Shown piece by piece: positions 19,677-28,431 of a stretch of 50,384 nt of DNA. A program made the translations under genes and the position numbers. A model generated the notes under the pieces. That model made no database searches and was not told the DNA's origin. It was given only the letters and a program-made list of their open reading frames with translations. Positions within the stretch are counted from its first letter, which is position 1. Every line of letters begins with the position of its first letter. The stretch is from Clostridia bacterium (GTDB lineage: Bacteria > Bacillota > Clostridia > Oscillospirales > CAG-272), in the NCBI GenBank assembly GCA_017467105.1, contig JAFTSU010000011.1:1-50384 (forward strand), read 5' to 3'.

Positions 19677-20756
19677 TCAGTCTTTAATGTCGGGAATATC
19701 CATACCCGTGTTGATGTTTTTCTTGTTATTTGTAGGAGTGATGTCGGGAAGCTCTTCGTAATCGTCCTCGTCGATGTAGTGGAGAGAACGGTATCTGGGA
19801 GCCTCCTTGAGGGCTGCCTTCTGCGCCTTTTCTGCTGCCTTCTGCGCCTTTTTCATTGCCTTAAGCTCCTCCTCTGTATACTTTGGGAGAGGCATCACGC
19901 GAGAGAGAATGAAGGTTTGCAGAATGCCGAGAGCGGACTGATATATCCAGTACAGACCCAGCATGCCGGAGAAGCTGAACGCGATAAAGAGCGTCATAGC
20001 GGGCATCATAAGGTCCATCATCTTCATGGAAGCCTGCGCCTGAGCATCCTGTCCTGCTGCCGCGGGATTTGAGTTGCCGTTCCACTTGCGTGAGAGGTAC
20101 ATAGAAAGCCAGGTAAGTCCTGCCGCGATGAATGGGATCAGCACGGTTAAGGAAAGGTTTTCGGTGAAGCTGGGGTTAGCCGCAAGATCCAGACCGAAGA
20201 GAGAGAAGCTGGGTCTGTTTGCGAGCTGGTCGGCAAACTCGCCGAGTCCCTCGCCGCCGGCGGAGAGGTAGGTGTTGATCTTACCGATCAGACCGATCTG
20301 ATCGATGCTCTTGAATTCGGCAAGCTCAGGTATAACGCCGTCTACAGTATTAACTATCTGGTTGATCTTGCAGACCGCTTCGTCGCCGAGCTTACAGATG
20401 TAGGAGAGGGGATTTCTGATAATGTTATAGAGGAAGATAATTATTGGAAGCTGCAGAAGCATGGGAAGACATCCCGCCAGAGGGCTGTAACCCTCCTTCT
20501 GCTGAAACTCCATAATTTCCTGTTGCATTTTCTGTTGTGTCTGTTGGTCGGTTCTGCCTCTGTACTTGGCCTTTATAAGCTCAAGCTTAGGGGTGAGCTT
20601 TGCCATTTTGATCTGATTCTTCTGCTGCTTAATAGAGAAGGGAAGAAAGAGCAGCTTAAAGACCAGCGCGTAGAATAGCAGACCCACGGCATAGCTGCCG
20701 CCGATGCTGAACCACGAAAGCATGGTTCCAATTAGTTCATACAGCCAATCTAGCAT
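19677..20756 (-). CDS. yidC: Membrane protein insertase YidC
   Basis: The protein has 359 residues and five membrane helices. The conserved core includes FKLLFLPFSIKQQKNQIKM, the coiled coil ending in GYSPLAGCLPMLLQLPI, and the final helices around GLYWIYQSALGILQTFI. It inserts small membrane proteins such as the ATPase c subunit. It has no N-terminal lipobox, so it is a shorter, non-lipoprotein form. The C-terminal tail is Lys/Ala-rich and then acidic. Confidence 0.97.
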   Translation of the reverse strand: MLDWLYELIGTMLSWFSIGGSYAVGLLFYALVFKLLFLPFSIKQQKNQIKMAKLTPKLELIKAKYRGRTDQQTQQKMQQEIMEFQQKEGYSPLAGCLPMLLQLPIIIFLYNIIRNPLSYICKLGDEAVCKINQIVNTVDGVIPELAEFKSIDQIGLIGKINTYLSAGGEGLGEFADQLANRPSFSLFGLDLAANPSFTENLSLTVLIPFIAAGLTWLSMYLSRKWNGNSNPAAAGQDAQAQASMKMMDLMMPAMTLFIAFSFSGMLGLYWIYQSALGILQTFILSRVMPLPKYTEEELKAMKKAQKAAEKAQKAALKEAPRYRSLHYIDEDDYEELPDITPTNNKKNINTGMDIPDIKD

Positions 20757-20762
20757 TTTGTA

Positions 20763-21050
20763 TTATTCCTTTTCTTCTGTTGTGTCGGTAGTGTCGGAGC
20801 ACTCTGTAGCCGATATTCTGCTGGTGTGTCTCTTTTTTCTTTCGGGCACAGGATCGTAGCCACCCTTCGAAAAGGGGTTGCAACGAAGTATCCTCCAGAC
20901 CGTAAGACCGAGACCCACGAAAAAGCCACGTTTGGTAAATGCTTCAATAGCATAGGCAGAGCAGGTTGGTGTGAACCTGCAGCAGGGCGGTTTGATCGGC
21001 GATATAAATTTCTGATACAGACGTATCAGCCATATCATCAGGTGCTTCAT
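20763..21050 (-). CDS. yidD: Membrane protein insertion efficiency factor YidD
   Basis: The protein has 95 residues. It contains the family core [31 protein letters not shown] and [15 protein letters not shown]. It overlaps rnpA by four bases and ends six bases before yidC, the usual arrangement. A 25-residue Thr/Ser/Glu tail is variable in the family. Confidence 0.97.
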   Translation of the reverse strand: MKHLMIWLIRLYQKFISPIKPPCCRFTPTCSAYAIEAFTKRGFFVGLGLTVWRILRCNPFSKGGYDPVPERKKRHTSRISATECSDTTDTTEEKE

Positions 21051-21424
21051 AGCTTAAACATACCGAGCTTTTCAAATGCGATATTAAGGTTCTGCTTAAT
21101 ATCAGTGCTTTTAAGCTTGACCGCAGATGACCTTGCTGCGATAACGATGAGGAAACCTACCTTCAGCGGCTTCTCACGCTCGAGAGCCCTGAGACCCTCG
21201 CGCAGAATTCTGCGGACGCGGCTGCGCACTACTGCACCGCCAAGCTTTGTAGATACGGTCAGACCTATTCTGTTGACCGTCCTTCCTTCCGGATGAGCCT
21301 TCGCCAGCTTTTTTGCTGAGTAGTCGGGCAAAACGTAAACCGCGAGAGCTGACGTCACCGCTCTCTTGCCCTTTGCATACGCTTTGGAATACAGATGGTT
21401 TTCGCATATTGCTCTGAATTTCAT
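21047..21424 (-). CDS. rnpA: Ribonuclease P protein component
   Basis: The protein has 125 residues. The basic motif [14 protein letters not shown] at about residues 73-86 is the RNase P protein signature, and [14 protein letters not shown] precedes it. It pairs with RNase P RNA to mature tRNA 5' ends. It is a little long because of an extended middle loop. It follows rpmH across a 169-bp spacer. Confidence 0.96.
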   Translation of the reverse strand: MKFRAICENHLYSKAYAKGKRAVTSALAVYVLPDYSAKKLAKAHPEGRTVNRIGLTVSTKLGGAVVRSRVRRILREGLRALEREKPLKVGFLIVIAARSSAVKLKSTDIKQNLNIAFEKLGMFKL

Positions 21425-21514
21425 AGCTGTATCCCCCGTTTCTTTCTGTAGGTCGCATTACGGTCGCGACCGTGACCCTGCGGATCGGAGCATCCAACCC
21501 CAATCAATTAAAAT

Positions 21515-21558
21515 CCTCCGATAAAGAGCCGTCAGAACCGCTTCTATCGGAGGTTTTT
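21515..21558. terminator. Hairpin between rpmH and rnpA
   Basis: CCTCCGATA (21515-21523) and TATCGGAGG (21545-21553) make a 9-bp perfect stem. Read on the minus strand the tail is only ATTTTAATT. On the plus strand five T follow. It may be a partial terminator or processing site that lets rpmH be expressed above rnpA. Confidence 0.45.
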
Positions 21559-21593
21559 ATAGTCGCACGGCGACATCAAATCACAAGACTTGA

Positions 21594-21728
21594 TTAATAG
21601 GTGAGCTTAGCTCTACCCTTGGCGCGTCTTCTTTTAAGAACTTTTCTGCCGTTAGCGGTCGCCATTCTCTTTCTGAAGCCATGCTCCTTTTTTCTCTGTC
21701 TCTTCTTAGGCTGGTATGTTCTCTTCAT
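21594..21728 (-). CDS. rpmH: 50S ribosomal protein L34
   Basis: The 44-residue frame encodes [19 protein letters not shown] followed by the basic repeat ending KLTY, a full-length L34. AAGGAGG lies just before the ATG. It heads the rpmH-rnpA-yidD-yidC-jag-mnmE block. In many bacteria dnaA is divergent here, but hpt takes that place. Confidence 0.98.
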   Translation of the reverse strand: MKRTYQPKKRQRKKEHGFRKRMATANGRKVLKRRRAKGRAKLTY

Positions 21729-21809
21729 GTCGGCACCTCCTTGTCCAAAGTATTAACGTCACGGGCGGAAATATGCCCGTTTTTGCGTATTCATACGAAA
21801 GCAGACTAT

Positions 21810-21838
21810 ATTATAACTTAAAAAGAATAATTTGTCAA
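21810..21838 (-). promoter_or_regulatory. Consensus promoter of rpmH
   Basis: On the minus strand TTGACA (21833-21838), a 17-bp spacer and TATAAT (21810-21815) make a perfect sigma-A promoter, as expected for a ribosomal protein gene. Confidence 0.9.
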
Positions 21839-21943
21839 GAGCAAAAACGAAAAAATAATTACAAAAAATCTTAAAGCGTGGAAAGAGCAAAAAAATAATC
21901 CCGAAAAAATGAGAAAAAACCGCCCGGAGTCCGTCTTCCCGTC

Positions 21944-21972
21944 TTGACAATTACTAAGCTTTCTGTTAAAAT
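21944..21972 (+). promoter_or_regulatory. Promoter of hpt-mtaB
   Basis: TTGACA (21944-21949), a 17-bp spacer and TAAAAT (21967-21972) lie about 30 bp before the ribosome site of hpt. Together with the rpmH promoter they form a divergent promoter region of about 130 bp. Confidence 0.85.
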
Positions 21973-22008
21973 AAAGATTGATTTATTTTATCCTTGGGAG
22001 ATTGTCTT

Positions 22009-22563
22009 ATGATGAATAAGGACGTAGCAAAAATAATGATCGGCGAGGAGGATCTTGACGGTATAGTCAGCCGTCTTGCTGAGGAAATAAGCCGTGACTA
22101 TTCCGGAGATGACAAGAGGCTCGTGCTTCTCTGTATTCTTAAGGGCTCTATCGTATTTACGGGAGATCTTATGAAGAAGCTTACCGTGCCGGTAGAGATC
22201 GACTGTATGAGAGTTTCCTCCTACGGAAACGGTACGGAGTCGGGCGGTAACGTAAATATACTTCTTGACCTTGTCCGTCCGGATCTTGATAAATGCGACG
22301 TTCTGATCGTCGAGGATATTATAGACAGCGGCAGAACCCTTGCTTACCTCGTAGGATATCTGAAGCACAAGGGTGTTAAGAGCGTAAAGACCTGCACGCT
22401 TTTGGATAAGCCCTCGCGCAGAGTAGTTGAATTCGAGCCGGATTACAAGGGCGTTGAGATCCCCGACGAGTTCGTTATAGGCTACGGACTTGATTACGCG
22501 GAGATGTACCGCGCGCTTCCTTACGTCGGCATACTTAAGCCGGAGGTTTACGAGAATAAATGA
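22009..22563 (+). CDS. hpt: Hypoxanthine phosphoribosyltransferase
   Basis: The protein has 184 residues. The ATG at 22009 is chosen because GGGAG lies eight bases upstream. A second ATG follows directly and could also serve. The PRPP-binding motif VLIVEDIIDSGRTL is at about residues 102-115, and the LLCILKGSIVFTGDL segment is also typical. It salvages hypoxanthine and guanine to IMP and GMP. It overlaps mtaB by four bases (ATGA), so the two genes form an operon. Confidence 0.96.
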   Translation: MMNKDVAKIMIGEEDLDGIVSRLAEEISRDYSGDDKRLVLLCILKGSIVFTGDLMKKLTVPVEIDCMRVSSYGNGTESGGNVNILLDLVRPDLDKCDVLIVEDIIDSGRTLAYLVGYLKHKGVKSVKTCTLLDKPSRRVVEFEPDYKGVEIPDEFVIGYGLDYAEMYRALPYVGILKPEVYENK

Positions 22564-23879
22564 TGGACCGTCGCTACACGGTTGGACTTTATACTCTCGG
22601 CTGCAAGGTCTCAAGCTACGAGACCGAGGCGGTTGCGGAGGCGTTTTGCGATGCGGGCTTCGAGATAAGACCCTTCAGCGAGGTCTGCGACGTGTACGTG
22701 ATCAATACCTGTACGGTTACGAGTGAGAGTGATGCCAAGTCACGCAAATACGTCCGACGCGCGATCAGGACGAACCCGAAGGCTAAGGTGATAGTTATGG
22801 GCTGCTACAGCCAGCGCTCGCCCTCCGAGGTAATGGCGATAGACGGTGTTGACGCTGTTATAGGCACTGCGGGCAAGATGACTGTGGTGGATAGGGCAAT
22901 ATCGCTGCTTAACGGCGGTGAACGTCAGATGGACGTTTGCAGTCTTGATGGAGCGGAGTTTGAGCCTATGGCTGTGATGCGGGCGCCCAGAACGCGCGGA
23001 TACGTTAAAATTGAGGATGGCTGTGAGTGTAAATGCACCTATTGCGCCATCGCGGATGCCAGAGGACCGGTCAGATCAAAAAGACCGCAGGACGTTATAT
23101 CTGAGGTGCAGCAGCTTTATCGCAGCGGTACTCGTGAGATCGTTCTGACGGGAATAGAAACAGGCTCGTACGGTTCTGATTTCGACTTCGAGTACGGACT
23201 TGCGGATCTTATTGAGGAGTTGGATAGCCTTCACGGAGCGGAGAGAATACGCCTCGGCTCTATGGCACCCGAGCTTCTGAACGAAAAATTTATCAAGAGA
23301 GTCGCGGGGTGCGGTATACTCGTTCCTCACTTTCATATTTCTATGCAGTCCGGCTCGTCAAGCGTGCTTCGCCGTATGCGACGCAGATATTCGAGAGATA
23401 TGGCGCTTCGCAGCGTCGCGCTTATAAGGGAGCTTATTCCAAGGGTCATGCTGACCGCTGATCTTATGGTTGGATTTCCCGGTGAGACCGATGAGGAGTT
23501 TCTTGATACCGTAAGCTTTGTAAAAGAAGCGCGGCTTCTCGACTCCCACGTATTCGCGTATTCTATGCGAGAGGGAACACCTGCGGCAGCTATGCCCAAT
23601 CAGATAGATCCGTCGGTCAAGCAGGAGCGATCGGAGAGGCTTCGGAGAGCTCAGCAGGATATGCGCGACGAGGTATTATCCGCGGTCGTAGCGGAGGGGT
23701 ATCTGCTCCCTACCGTTTTCGAAACGAGGCGCGGCAGGGAGTACACAGGTCACTCGGACTCCTATATAGAGGTAAGATGCACCTCGGATAATGATGTCAG
23801 AGGAGAGATAATCGACGTGATACCTAAATATCATAGCAATGGTATTCTGTACGGAAATATACAGCAAAACATAACTTAA
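22560..23879 (+). CDS. mtaB: tRNA (t6A37) methylthiotransferase MtaB
   Basis: The protein has 439 residues. The N-terminal UPF0004 domain has the three iron-sulfur cysteines in LGCKVSSYE, NTCTVT and MGCYSQ. The radical SAM motif is C-x3-C-x2-C within GCECKCTYCAI at about residue 150. A C-terminal TRAM-like domain follows. Among methylthiotransferases, the start VGLYTLGCKVSSYETEA is the MtaB type, which makes ms2t6A at position 37 of tRNA. It is coupled to hpt by overlap. Confidence 0.93.
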   Translation: MMDRRYTVGLYTLGCKVSSYETEAVAEAFCDAGFEIRPFSEVCDVYVINTCTVTSESDAKSRKYVRRAIRTNPKAKVIVMGCYSQRSPSEVMAIDGVDAVIGTAGKMTVVDRAISLLNGGERQMDVCSLDGAEFEPMAVMRAPRTRGYVKIEDGCECKCTYCAIADARGPVRSKRPQDVISEVQQLYRSGTREIVLTGIETGSYGSDFDFEYGLADLIEELDSLHGAERIRLGSMAPELLNEKFIKRVAGCGILVPHFHISMQSGSSSVLRRMRRRYSRDMALRSVALIRELIPRVMLTADLMVGFPGETDEEFLDTVSFVKEARLLDSHVFAYSMREGTPAAAMPNQIDPSVKQERSERLRRAQQDMRDEVLSAVVAEGYLLPTVFETRRGREYTGHSDSYIEVRCTSDNDVRGEIIDVIPKYHSNGILYGNIQQNIT

Positions 23880-23912
23880 ATTTACAAAATAGATTAAGAT
23901 AGAGGTGTAACA

Positions 23913-25304
23913 ATGAAAAACACGGAAAAAACAATGGATAAAATCGTAGCTCTTTGTAAGAACAGAGGCTTCATTTTCCCCGGCTCTGAGATCTACGGCG
24001 GTCTTGCTAATTCCTGGGACTACGGTCCTCTTGGAGTTGAATACAAGAATAACGTAAAGCGTGCTTGGTGGAAGAAGTTCGTTCAGGAGTCCAGATATAA
24101 CGTAGGTCTTGATTCCGCTATCATTATGAACCCGGAGGCATGGGTGGCATCCGGTCACGTTGGCGGATTCTCCGATCCTCTTATGGACTGTAAGGGCTGT
24201 AAGGCGAGACATAGAGCGGACAAGCTTATCGAGGATTATGCATTCCAGAACGGACTTTCCGACAATCCTGCAGGCTGGTCCTTCTCCGAGATGGCCGACT
24301 ATATAAAAGAGAAGGGAATCGTGTGCCCTGATTGCGGCGGCTCCTATTTCACGGATATCAAGAAGTTTAATCTTATGTTCAAGACCTTCATAGGTGTAAC
24401 CGAGGATTCTACCAACACGGTTTATCTTCGTCCCGAGACGGCGCAGGGAATTTTCGTTAACTTCAACTCAGTTCAGCGCGCCTCCAGAAAGAAGCTGCCC
24501 TTCGGTGTTGCCCAAATCGGTAAGTCTTTCAGAAACGAGATCACTCCCGGAAACTTCGTATTCCGCACCCGTGAGTTCGAGCAGATGGAGCTTGAGTTCT
24601 TCTGCAAGCCTGGTACTGATCTTGAGTGGTTTGCTTATTGGAAAAACTATTGTCATCAGTGGCTTCTGAACCTGGGTATGAGAGAGGAGAACCTTCGTCT
24701 CCGCGACCACGATCCCGACGAGCTTTGCTTCTATTCTAAGGCAACCACAGACTTCGAGTTCCTCTTCCCGTTCGGTTGGGGCGAGCTTTGGGGCGTAGCT
24801 GACAGAACGGATTACGACCTGGGTCAGCATCAGAATCATTCCGGCAAGGATATGACCTACTTCGATCAGGAGACAGGTGAGCATTATATTCCTTACGTTG
24901 TCGAGCCATCTCTTGGCGCAGACAGAGTAGCTCTCGCGTTCCTTGTTGACGCATACGACGAGGAGACCATCGGTGAGGGCGACGTGCGTACGGTGCTTCA
25001 TCTCCATCCCGCTCTCGCTCCCGTTAAGGCGGCGGTGCTTCCTCTCTCCAAGAAGCTCTCAGAGAAGGCGCTTGAGCTTTATGATGAGCTGTCTCGTGAG
25101 TTCAACGTGGACTTTGACGAGACCGGCTCGATCGGTAAGAGATATCGTCGTGAGGATGAGATCGGTACTCCATTCTGCATCACGTATGACTTCGACACCG
25201 AAAACGACGGTTGCGTAACAGTTCGTGACAGAGATACTATGGATCAGGTGAGAATTCCTCTCTACTCCGTAAGATCCTATATCAGAGAGAAACTTGAGTT
25301 CTGA
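23913..25304 (+). CDS. glyS: Glycyl-tRNA synthetase, alpha2 type
   Basis: The protein has 463 residues and is of the single-chain eukaryote/archaea-like class, not the glyQ/glyS pair. Class II features are visible: the opening [30 protein letters not shown], the motif 2 region [22 protein letters not shown] and a C-terminal anticodon-binding domain. CxxC pairs (CKGC, CPDC) may bind zinc. AGAGGTG precedes the ATG. It follows mtaB by 33 bp with no T-box, so it may be read through from hpt. Confidence 0.97.
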   Translation: MKNTEKTMDKIVALCKNRGFIFPGSEIYGGLANSWDYGPLGVEYKNNVKRAWWKKFVQESRYNVGLDSAIIMNPEAWVASGHVGGFSDPLMDCKGCKARHRADKLIEDYAFQNGLSDNPAGWSFSEMADYIKEKGIVCPDCGGSYFTDIKKFNLMFKTFIGVTEDSTNTVYLRPETAQGIFVNFNSVQRASRKKLPFGVAQIGKSFRNEITPGNFVFRTREFEQMELEFFCKPGTDLEWFAYWKNYCHQWLLNLGMREENLRLRDHDPDELCFYSKATTDFEFLFPFGWGELWGVADRTDYDLGQHQNHSGKDMTYFDQETGEHYIPYVVEPSLGADRVALAFLVDAYDEETIGEGDVRTVLHLHPALAPVKAAVLPLSKKLSEKALELYDELSREFNVDFDETGSIGKRYRREDEIGTPFCITYDFDTENDGCVTVRDRDTMDQVRIPLYSVRSYIREKLEF

Positions 25305-25316
25305 AAATAATTACAC

Positions 25317-25346
25317 GAAGGGTTGCATATCTACTTGCAACCCTTC
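25317..25346 (+). promoter_or_regulatory. Strong hairpin before azlC without a T-tail
   Basis: GAAGGGTTGCA (25317-25327) and TGCAACCCTTC (25336-25346) form a perfect 11-bp stem with an 8-nt loop. No T-run follows on the plus strand. It sits 13 nt after the glyS stop and 12 nt before azlC, so it may act on transcript stability or azlC translation. Confidence 0.6.
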
Positions 25347-25358
25347 AGGCATAATTGT

Positions 25359-26096
25359 ATGAAAAACACGAAAAAAGCAAACAAAAGTGTGCATTTATCA
25401 GCATTAAAAGCGGCGTTTCCCCATACTGTGCCTATTATGGCAGGCTTTCTGTTCCTAGGGGCTTCATACGGAGTTCTGATGGCGTCGGAGGGATTTTCGT
25501 TCCTATATCCTATGGCGACCAGCATTCTTGTTTTTGCCGGGAGTATGGAATTTGCTCTGGCAGGACTTCTGCTCGGGGGCTTTGATCCTCTCTCAGCTCT
25601 TATACTTACGCTTATGATAAATTCCCGTCATATATTCTACGGAATCTCTATGATAGATAAGTACAAAGGTATGGGACTTAAAAAAATATATATGATTTTC
25701 TCTTTGTGTGACGAGACATTCTCGGTTGCGTACACCGCAGAGCCTCCTCCCACTGTGGATCGGGGATGGTTTACCTTCTATATATCTCTTCTCGATCATA
25801 GCTATTGGGTGATAGGAGCTACCCTTGGCGGCATTTTCGGCTCTCTTATTCCCCTTGGTATCGTTGGCTTTGACTTCGCTATGACGGCGCTGTTCGTGGT
25901 TATTCTGTTGGAGCAGCTTATGAAGGAGGGAAATTTGCTTTTCGTTATTATCGGTGGGTTGTCCTCGGTTCTGGCTCTGCTTGTATTTGGACAAGATAGC
26001 TTCATTATCCCCGCAATGCTGCTTATGCTTTTAGCTATTGTGCTGACGAGGTCTGTAGTTGATAAGGATAAATCGCAAAGGGAGGAGCCGTCATGA
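25359..26096 (+). CDS. azlC: Branched-chain amino acid exporter, AzlC subunit
   Basis: The protein has 245 residues. The ATG at 25359 (MKNTKKANK) is chosen because an earlier in-frame start would sit inside the hairpin. Family features include AFPHTVPIMAGFLFLGASYGVLM, SILVFAGSMEFALAGLLL and the NSRHIFYGISM segment. It has about six membrane helices. With AzlD it exports branched-chain amino acids or analogues. The ribosome site is weak (only AGG). It overlaps azlD by four bases. Confidence 0.94.
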   Translation: MKNTKKANKSVHLSALKAAFPHTVPIMAGFLFLGASYGVLMASEGFSFLYPMATSILVFAGSMEFALAGLLLGGFDPLSALILTLMINSRHIFYGISMIDKYKGMGLKKIYMIFSLCDETFSVAYTAEPPPTVDRGWFTFYISLLDHSYWVIGATLGGIFGSLIPLGIVGFDFAMTALFVVILLEQLMKEGNLLFVIIGGLSSVLALLVFGQDSFIIPAMLLMLLAIVLTRSVVDKDKSQREEPS

Positions 26097-26422
26097 CTTT
26101 TTATGAAGGTATAATTACTATAACGATAGTGTCTGTGGCAACTATGCTGACGAGATTTTTGCCCTTCCTTATCTTCAAGTCCGGTAAGCTTCAGAGCGGT
26201 TATATGAATTACGTAGGTCGAGCGCTCCCACCTGCCGTATTTGCCATGCTGGTGATATACTGCTTTAAGGGGATGAGCTTTGCGGCTCCGAGCGGCTTCT
26301 TGTCGCAGCTTATAGCTACCGCGGTTGTCGTTATCCTGCATCTCGCCTTTCGCAGAACTCTTCTGTCAGTCGCCGCAGGTACGGCCGTCTATCTTTTGCT
26401 CGTTAACCTGTTTTTCGTATAA
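26093..26422 (+). CDS. azlD: Branched-chain amino acid transport protein AzlD
   Basis: The protein has 109 residues with four membrane helices. TMLTRFLPFLIFKSGKLQSGYMNYVGRALPPAVFAML-type sequence is the AzlD signature (residues about 15-55). It is the small partner of AzlC and is coupled to it by overlap. Given the likely Ile-responsive ligase elsewhere in the window, branched-chain amino acid handling appears twice. Confidence 0.93.
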   Translation: MTFYEGIITITIVSVATMLTRFLPFLIFKSGKLQSGYMNYVGRALPPAVFAMLVIYCFKGMSFAAPSGFLSQLIATAVVVILHLAFRRTLLSVAAGTAVYLLLVNLFFV

Positions 26423-26438
26423 CGTATTGCCGTTTTTT

Positions 26439-26505
26439 AACCTGCCGCGGCGGTGAGCATCGCCTGCCCTTGCAGGTGGCTCTCGTACGCTTACCGCTGT
26501 AGGTT
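26439..26505 (+). ncRNA. Structured RNA element between azlD and luxS
   Basis: Three nested pairings are visible: AACCT/AGGTT (26439-26443 with 26501-26505), GCGGTGAGC/GCTTACCGC (26450-26458 with 26489-26497, one G-U pair) and CCTGC-ccct-like loop-GCAGG (26463-26467 with 26472-26476). It is more elaborate than a simple terminator and has only a short T stretch after it. It lies about 70 nt before luxS. It could be a terminator of azlCD or a cis-acting leader of luxS. I do not recognise a riboswitch class. Confidence 0.5.
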
Positions 26506-26577
26506 GTTTTATATGAATACTGTTTTGGTGGGAGAGTTCGGATATTGCCCATCTAATCAAACTAAAAGGATAATAAT

Positions 26578-27045
26578 ATGGTAGAGAAAATTGCTTCATT
26601 TACGGTGGATCACGATCTTCTTGTCGAGGGTATTTACGTGTCCCGCATAGACGGTGACGTTACCACCTACGATCTTCGCACCAGGATCCCTAACGGCGGA
26701 GATTATATGGATAATCTTACAATGCATTCGGCAGAGCATATGCTGGCAACATATCTTCGCTCCGGGGAGATAGGCAGCGACGTAATCTATTTCGGTCCTA
26801 TGGGATGCCAGACCGGCTTTTATCTTCTTGTCAGAGATGCTGATAACGGTCGCGTTCTGGCGGCTCTTAAGACGGCGCTTATCAATACTGTAAACCACTC
26901 CGGCGAGATGTTCGGCGCTGTCCGGAGAGAATGCGGAAATTATAAAAACCTTGATCTCGACGCTGCAAAGCGAGAGTGCAAGAGGTATCTTGATATACTG
27001 AATTCAAGAGAGCAGGACTTCACATATAAGGGCGATAAGGTATAG
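26578..27045 (+). CDS. luxS: S-ribosylhomocysteine lyase LuxS
   Basis: The protein has 155 residues. The metal site HSAEHM (His and Glu-His) is at about residues 55-60, GCQTGFYLL follows at about 80, and the catalytic cysteine region is REC-GNY at about 120. It splits S-ribosylhomocysteine to homocysteine and the AI-2 precursor. AAAAGGA precedes the ATG. The nucleosidase that feeds it (mtnN) is the next gene, so the methyl-cycle branch is complete. Confidence 0.97.
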   Translation: MVEKIASFTVDHDLLVEGIYVSRIDGDVTTYDLRTRIPNGGDYMDNLTMHSAEHMLATYLRSGEIGSDVIYFGPMGCQTGFYLLVRDADNGRVLAALKTALINTVNHSGEMFGAVRRECGNYKNLDLDAAKRECKRYLDILNSREQDFTYKGDKV

Positions 27046-27190
27046 CGCTTTAAGGTACAGATTAGGCAGAGCGACCTGTTTGCCGCACGGCATAACGTTG
27101 AATTTTCTTAACACGGGTATAGGCATTCTGCGGGAATGGGAAGAAAAACCCTTTATTAAAAGCTAAGACGTTTATCTGAAAGGAAAAGAA

Positions 27191-27886
27191 ATGAACATAG
27201 AGATCGGAATAATTGGCGCTATGGATAAGGAGCTTGAGGATCTTATATCAATGCTGGAGGATCGTGGCACAGACAGCATAAGCGGTATAGATTTTCATAC
27301 GGGCATTCTGTCAGGCAAAAGCGTGGTTATAGCAAAATGCGGCATAGGCAAGGTTTTTGCCGCTATGTGTGCAGAGATAATGATACTGAGATTTTCGCCC
27401 ACGCTCATTATTAATACCGGTGTTGCCGGCGCGGTTGCGGATGGCATCGTAACAGGCGATATAGTAGTTGCAGACACTCTTTGTCAGCACGATATGGACA
27501 CGTCTCCCATCGGCGACCCTTTAGGTCTGGTGTCCGGAATCAACAAAATATACTTTGACGCTGATAAAAGAGCCGTGGAAATACTTAAAGGTCGGGCGGC
27601 TGATATGGGACTGAAGGTCCACGTTGGCAGAATAGCTACGGGTGATAGGTTTGTCGCGGGTGCAGAGGAAAAATCCCGTATACGTAAGCTGTTTTCCGCG
27701 TCAGCCTGCGAAATGGAGGGCGGCGCAGTGGCTCACGTTGCGTTCGTAAATTCCACTCCCTTTGCCGTCGTTCGCGCTATATCCGACTCAGCAGATGGCT
27801 CTGCGACTGAGGACTATCCTACGTTTCTCTCAAAGGCTGCAGCAAGGAGTGCGGCGCTGACGCTTGCCCTTGTGGAGCGTTGGTGA
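27191..27886 (+). CDS. mtnN: 5'-methylthioadenosine/S-adenosylhomocysteine nucleosidase
   Basis: The protein has 231 residues. IGIIGAMDKELEDL at the start, NTGVAGAV at about 78, the CEMEGGAVAHVA substrate-binding loop at about 175 and RAISDSADG near the end are all standard for the family. It hydrolyses SAH to S-ribosylhomocysteine for LuxS. It follows luxS after 145 bp with no obvious terminator. AAAGGAAAAGAA precedes the ATG. Confidence 0.97.
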   Translation: MNIEIGIIGAMDKELEDLISMLEDRGTDSISGIDFHTGILSGKSVVIAKCGIGKVFAAMCAEIMILRFSPTLIINTGVAGAVADGIVTGDIVVADTLCQHDMDTSPIGDPLGLVSGINKIYFDADKRAVEILKGRAADMGLKVHVGRIATGDRFVAGAEEKSRIRKLFSASACEMEGGAVAHVAFVNSTPFAVVRAISDSADGSATEDYPTFLSKAAARSAALTLALVERW

Positions 27887-27902
27887 TTTCTTTGGAGGAA
27901 TT

Positions 27903-28346
27903 ATGGAATATATAATCAGAAATATGATTGAGTCGGACAGAGAAGACGTTCTTTCTATGATGCGGCTATTTTATTCATCCCCCGCTGTGTATACCGACGG
28001 CTCAGAGGAAATATTCAATGCGGATATAGATTACTGCGTCGGTGACTCCCCCTATCTTGACGGCTACGTTATAGAGGACGGAGGGCGCTTGATCGGTTAT
28101 CTGATGGTCGCTAACGGCTTCTCTACCGAGTTTGGCAGAAGATGCGCCTGGATCGAGGATATCTACGTTAAGGATGAGTATAGGGGACGGGGTATTGGTT
28201 CTATGTGCCTTGAGTATATTGAGGAAAGATACAAGGGTCACCTTCTTCGCCTTGAGGTAGAGGAGGAGAACGGCAGAGCTCTTCACGTATACAGAAAATG
28301 CGGCTTTGATCTCCTTCCGTATATGGAAATGAAGAAGCTGACCTGA
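27903..28346 (+). CDS. GNAT family N-acetyltransferase
   Basis: The protein has 147 residues. The ATG at 27903 is chosen because GGAGG lies six bases upstream. It starts MEYIIRNMIESDRED. The acetyl-CoA loop reads DEYRGRGIGSMCLEYIEE at about residues 92-110, and LEVEEENGRALHVYRKCGF is the usual C-terminal GNAT segment. The substrate cannot be told. It is 16 bp after mtnN. Confidence 0.92.
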   Translation: MEYIIRNMIESDREDVLSMMRLFYSSPAVYTDGSEEIFNADIDYCVGDSPYLDGYVIEDGGRLIGYLMVANGFSTEFGRRCAWIEDIYVKDEYRGRGIGSMCLEYIEERYKGHLLRLEVEEENGRALHVYRKCGFDLLPYMEMKKLT

Positions 28347-28431
28347 CGGGCAGTTTGTTGTCAAAATATTCTGTTAATAGGCACCCGTGCTGAATTTAAT
28401 CAAAATTTGCGGTGTAAAAGCGGGAGGAAAT

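Noticed and set aside
21729-22008. Possible replication origin next to rpmH
   Set aside because: No dnaA gene and no cluster of DnaA boxes are visible. The gap holds two divergent promoters and hpt follows.
25323-25358. Longer azlC start at 25323
   Set aside because: It lies inside a perfect hairpin and adds 12 residues not typical of AzlC. The ATG at 25359 is preferred.
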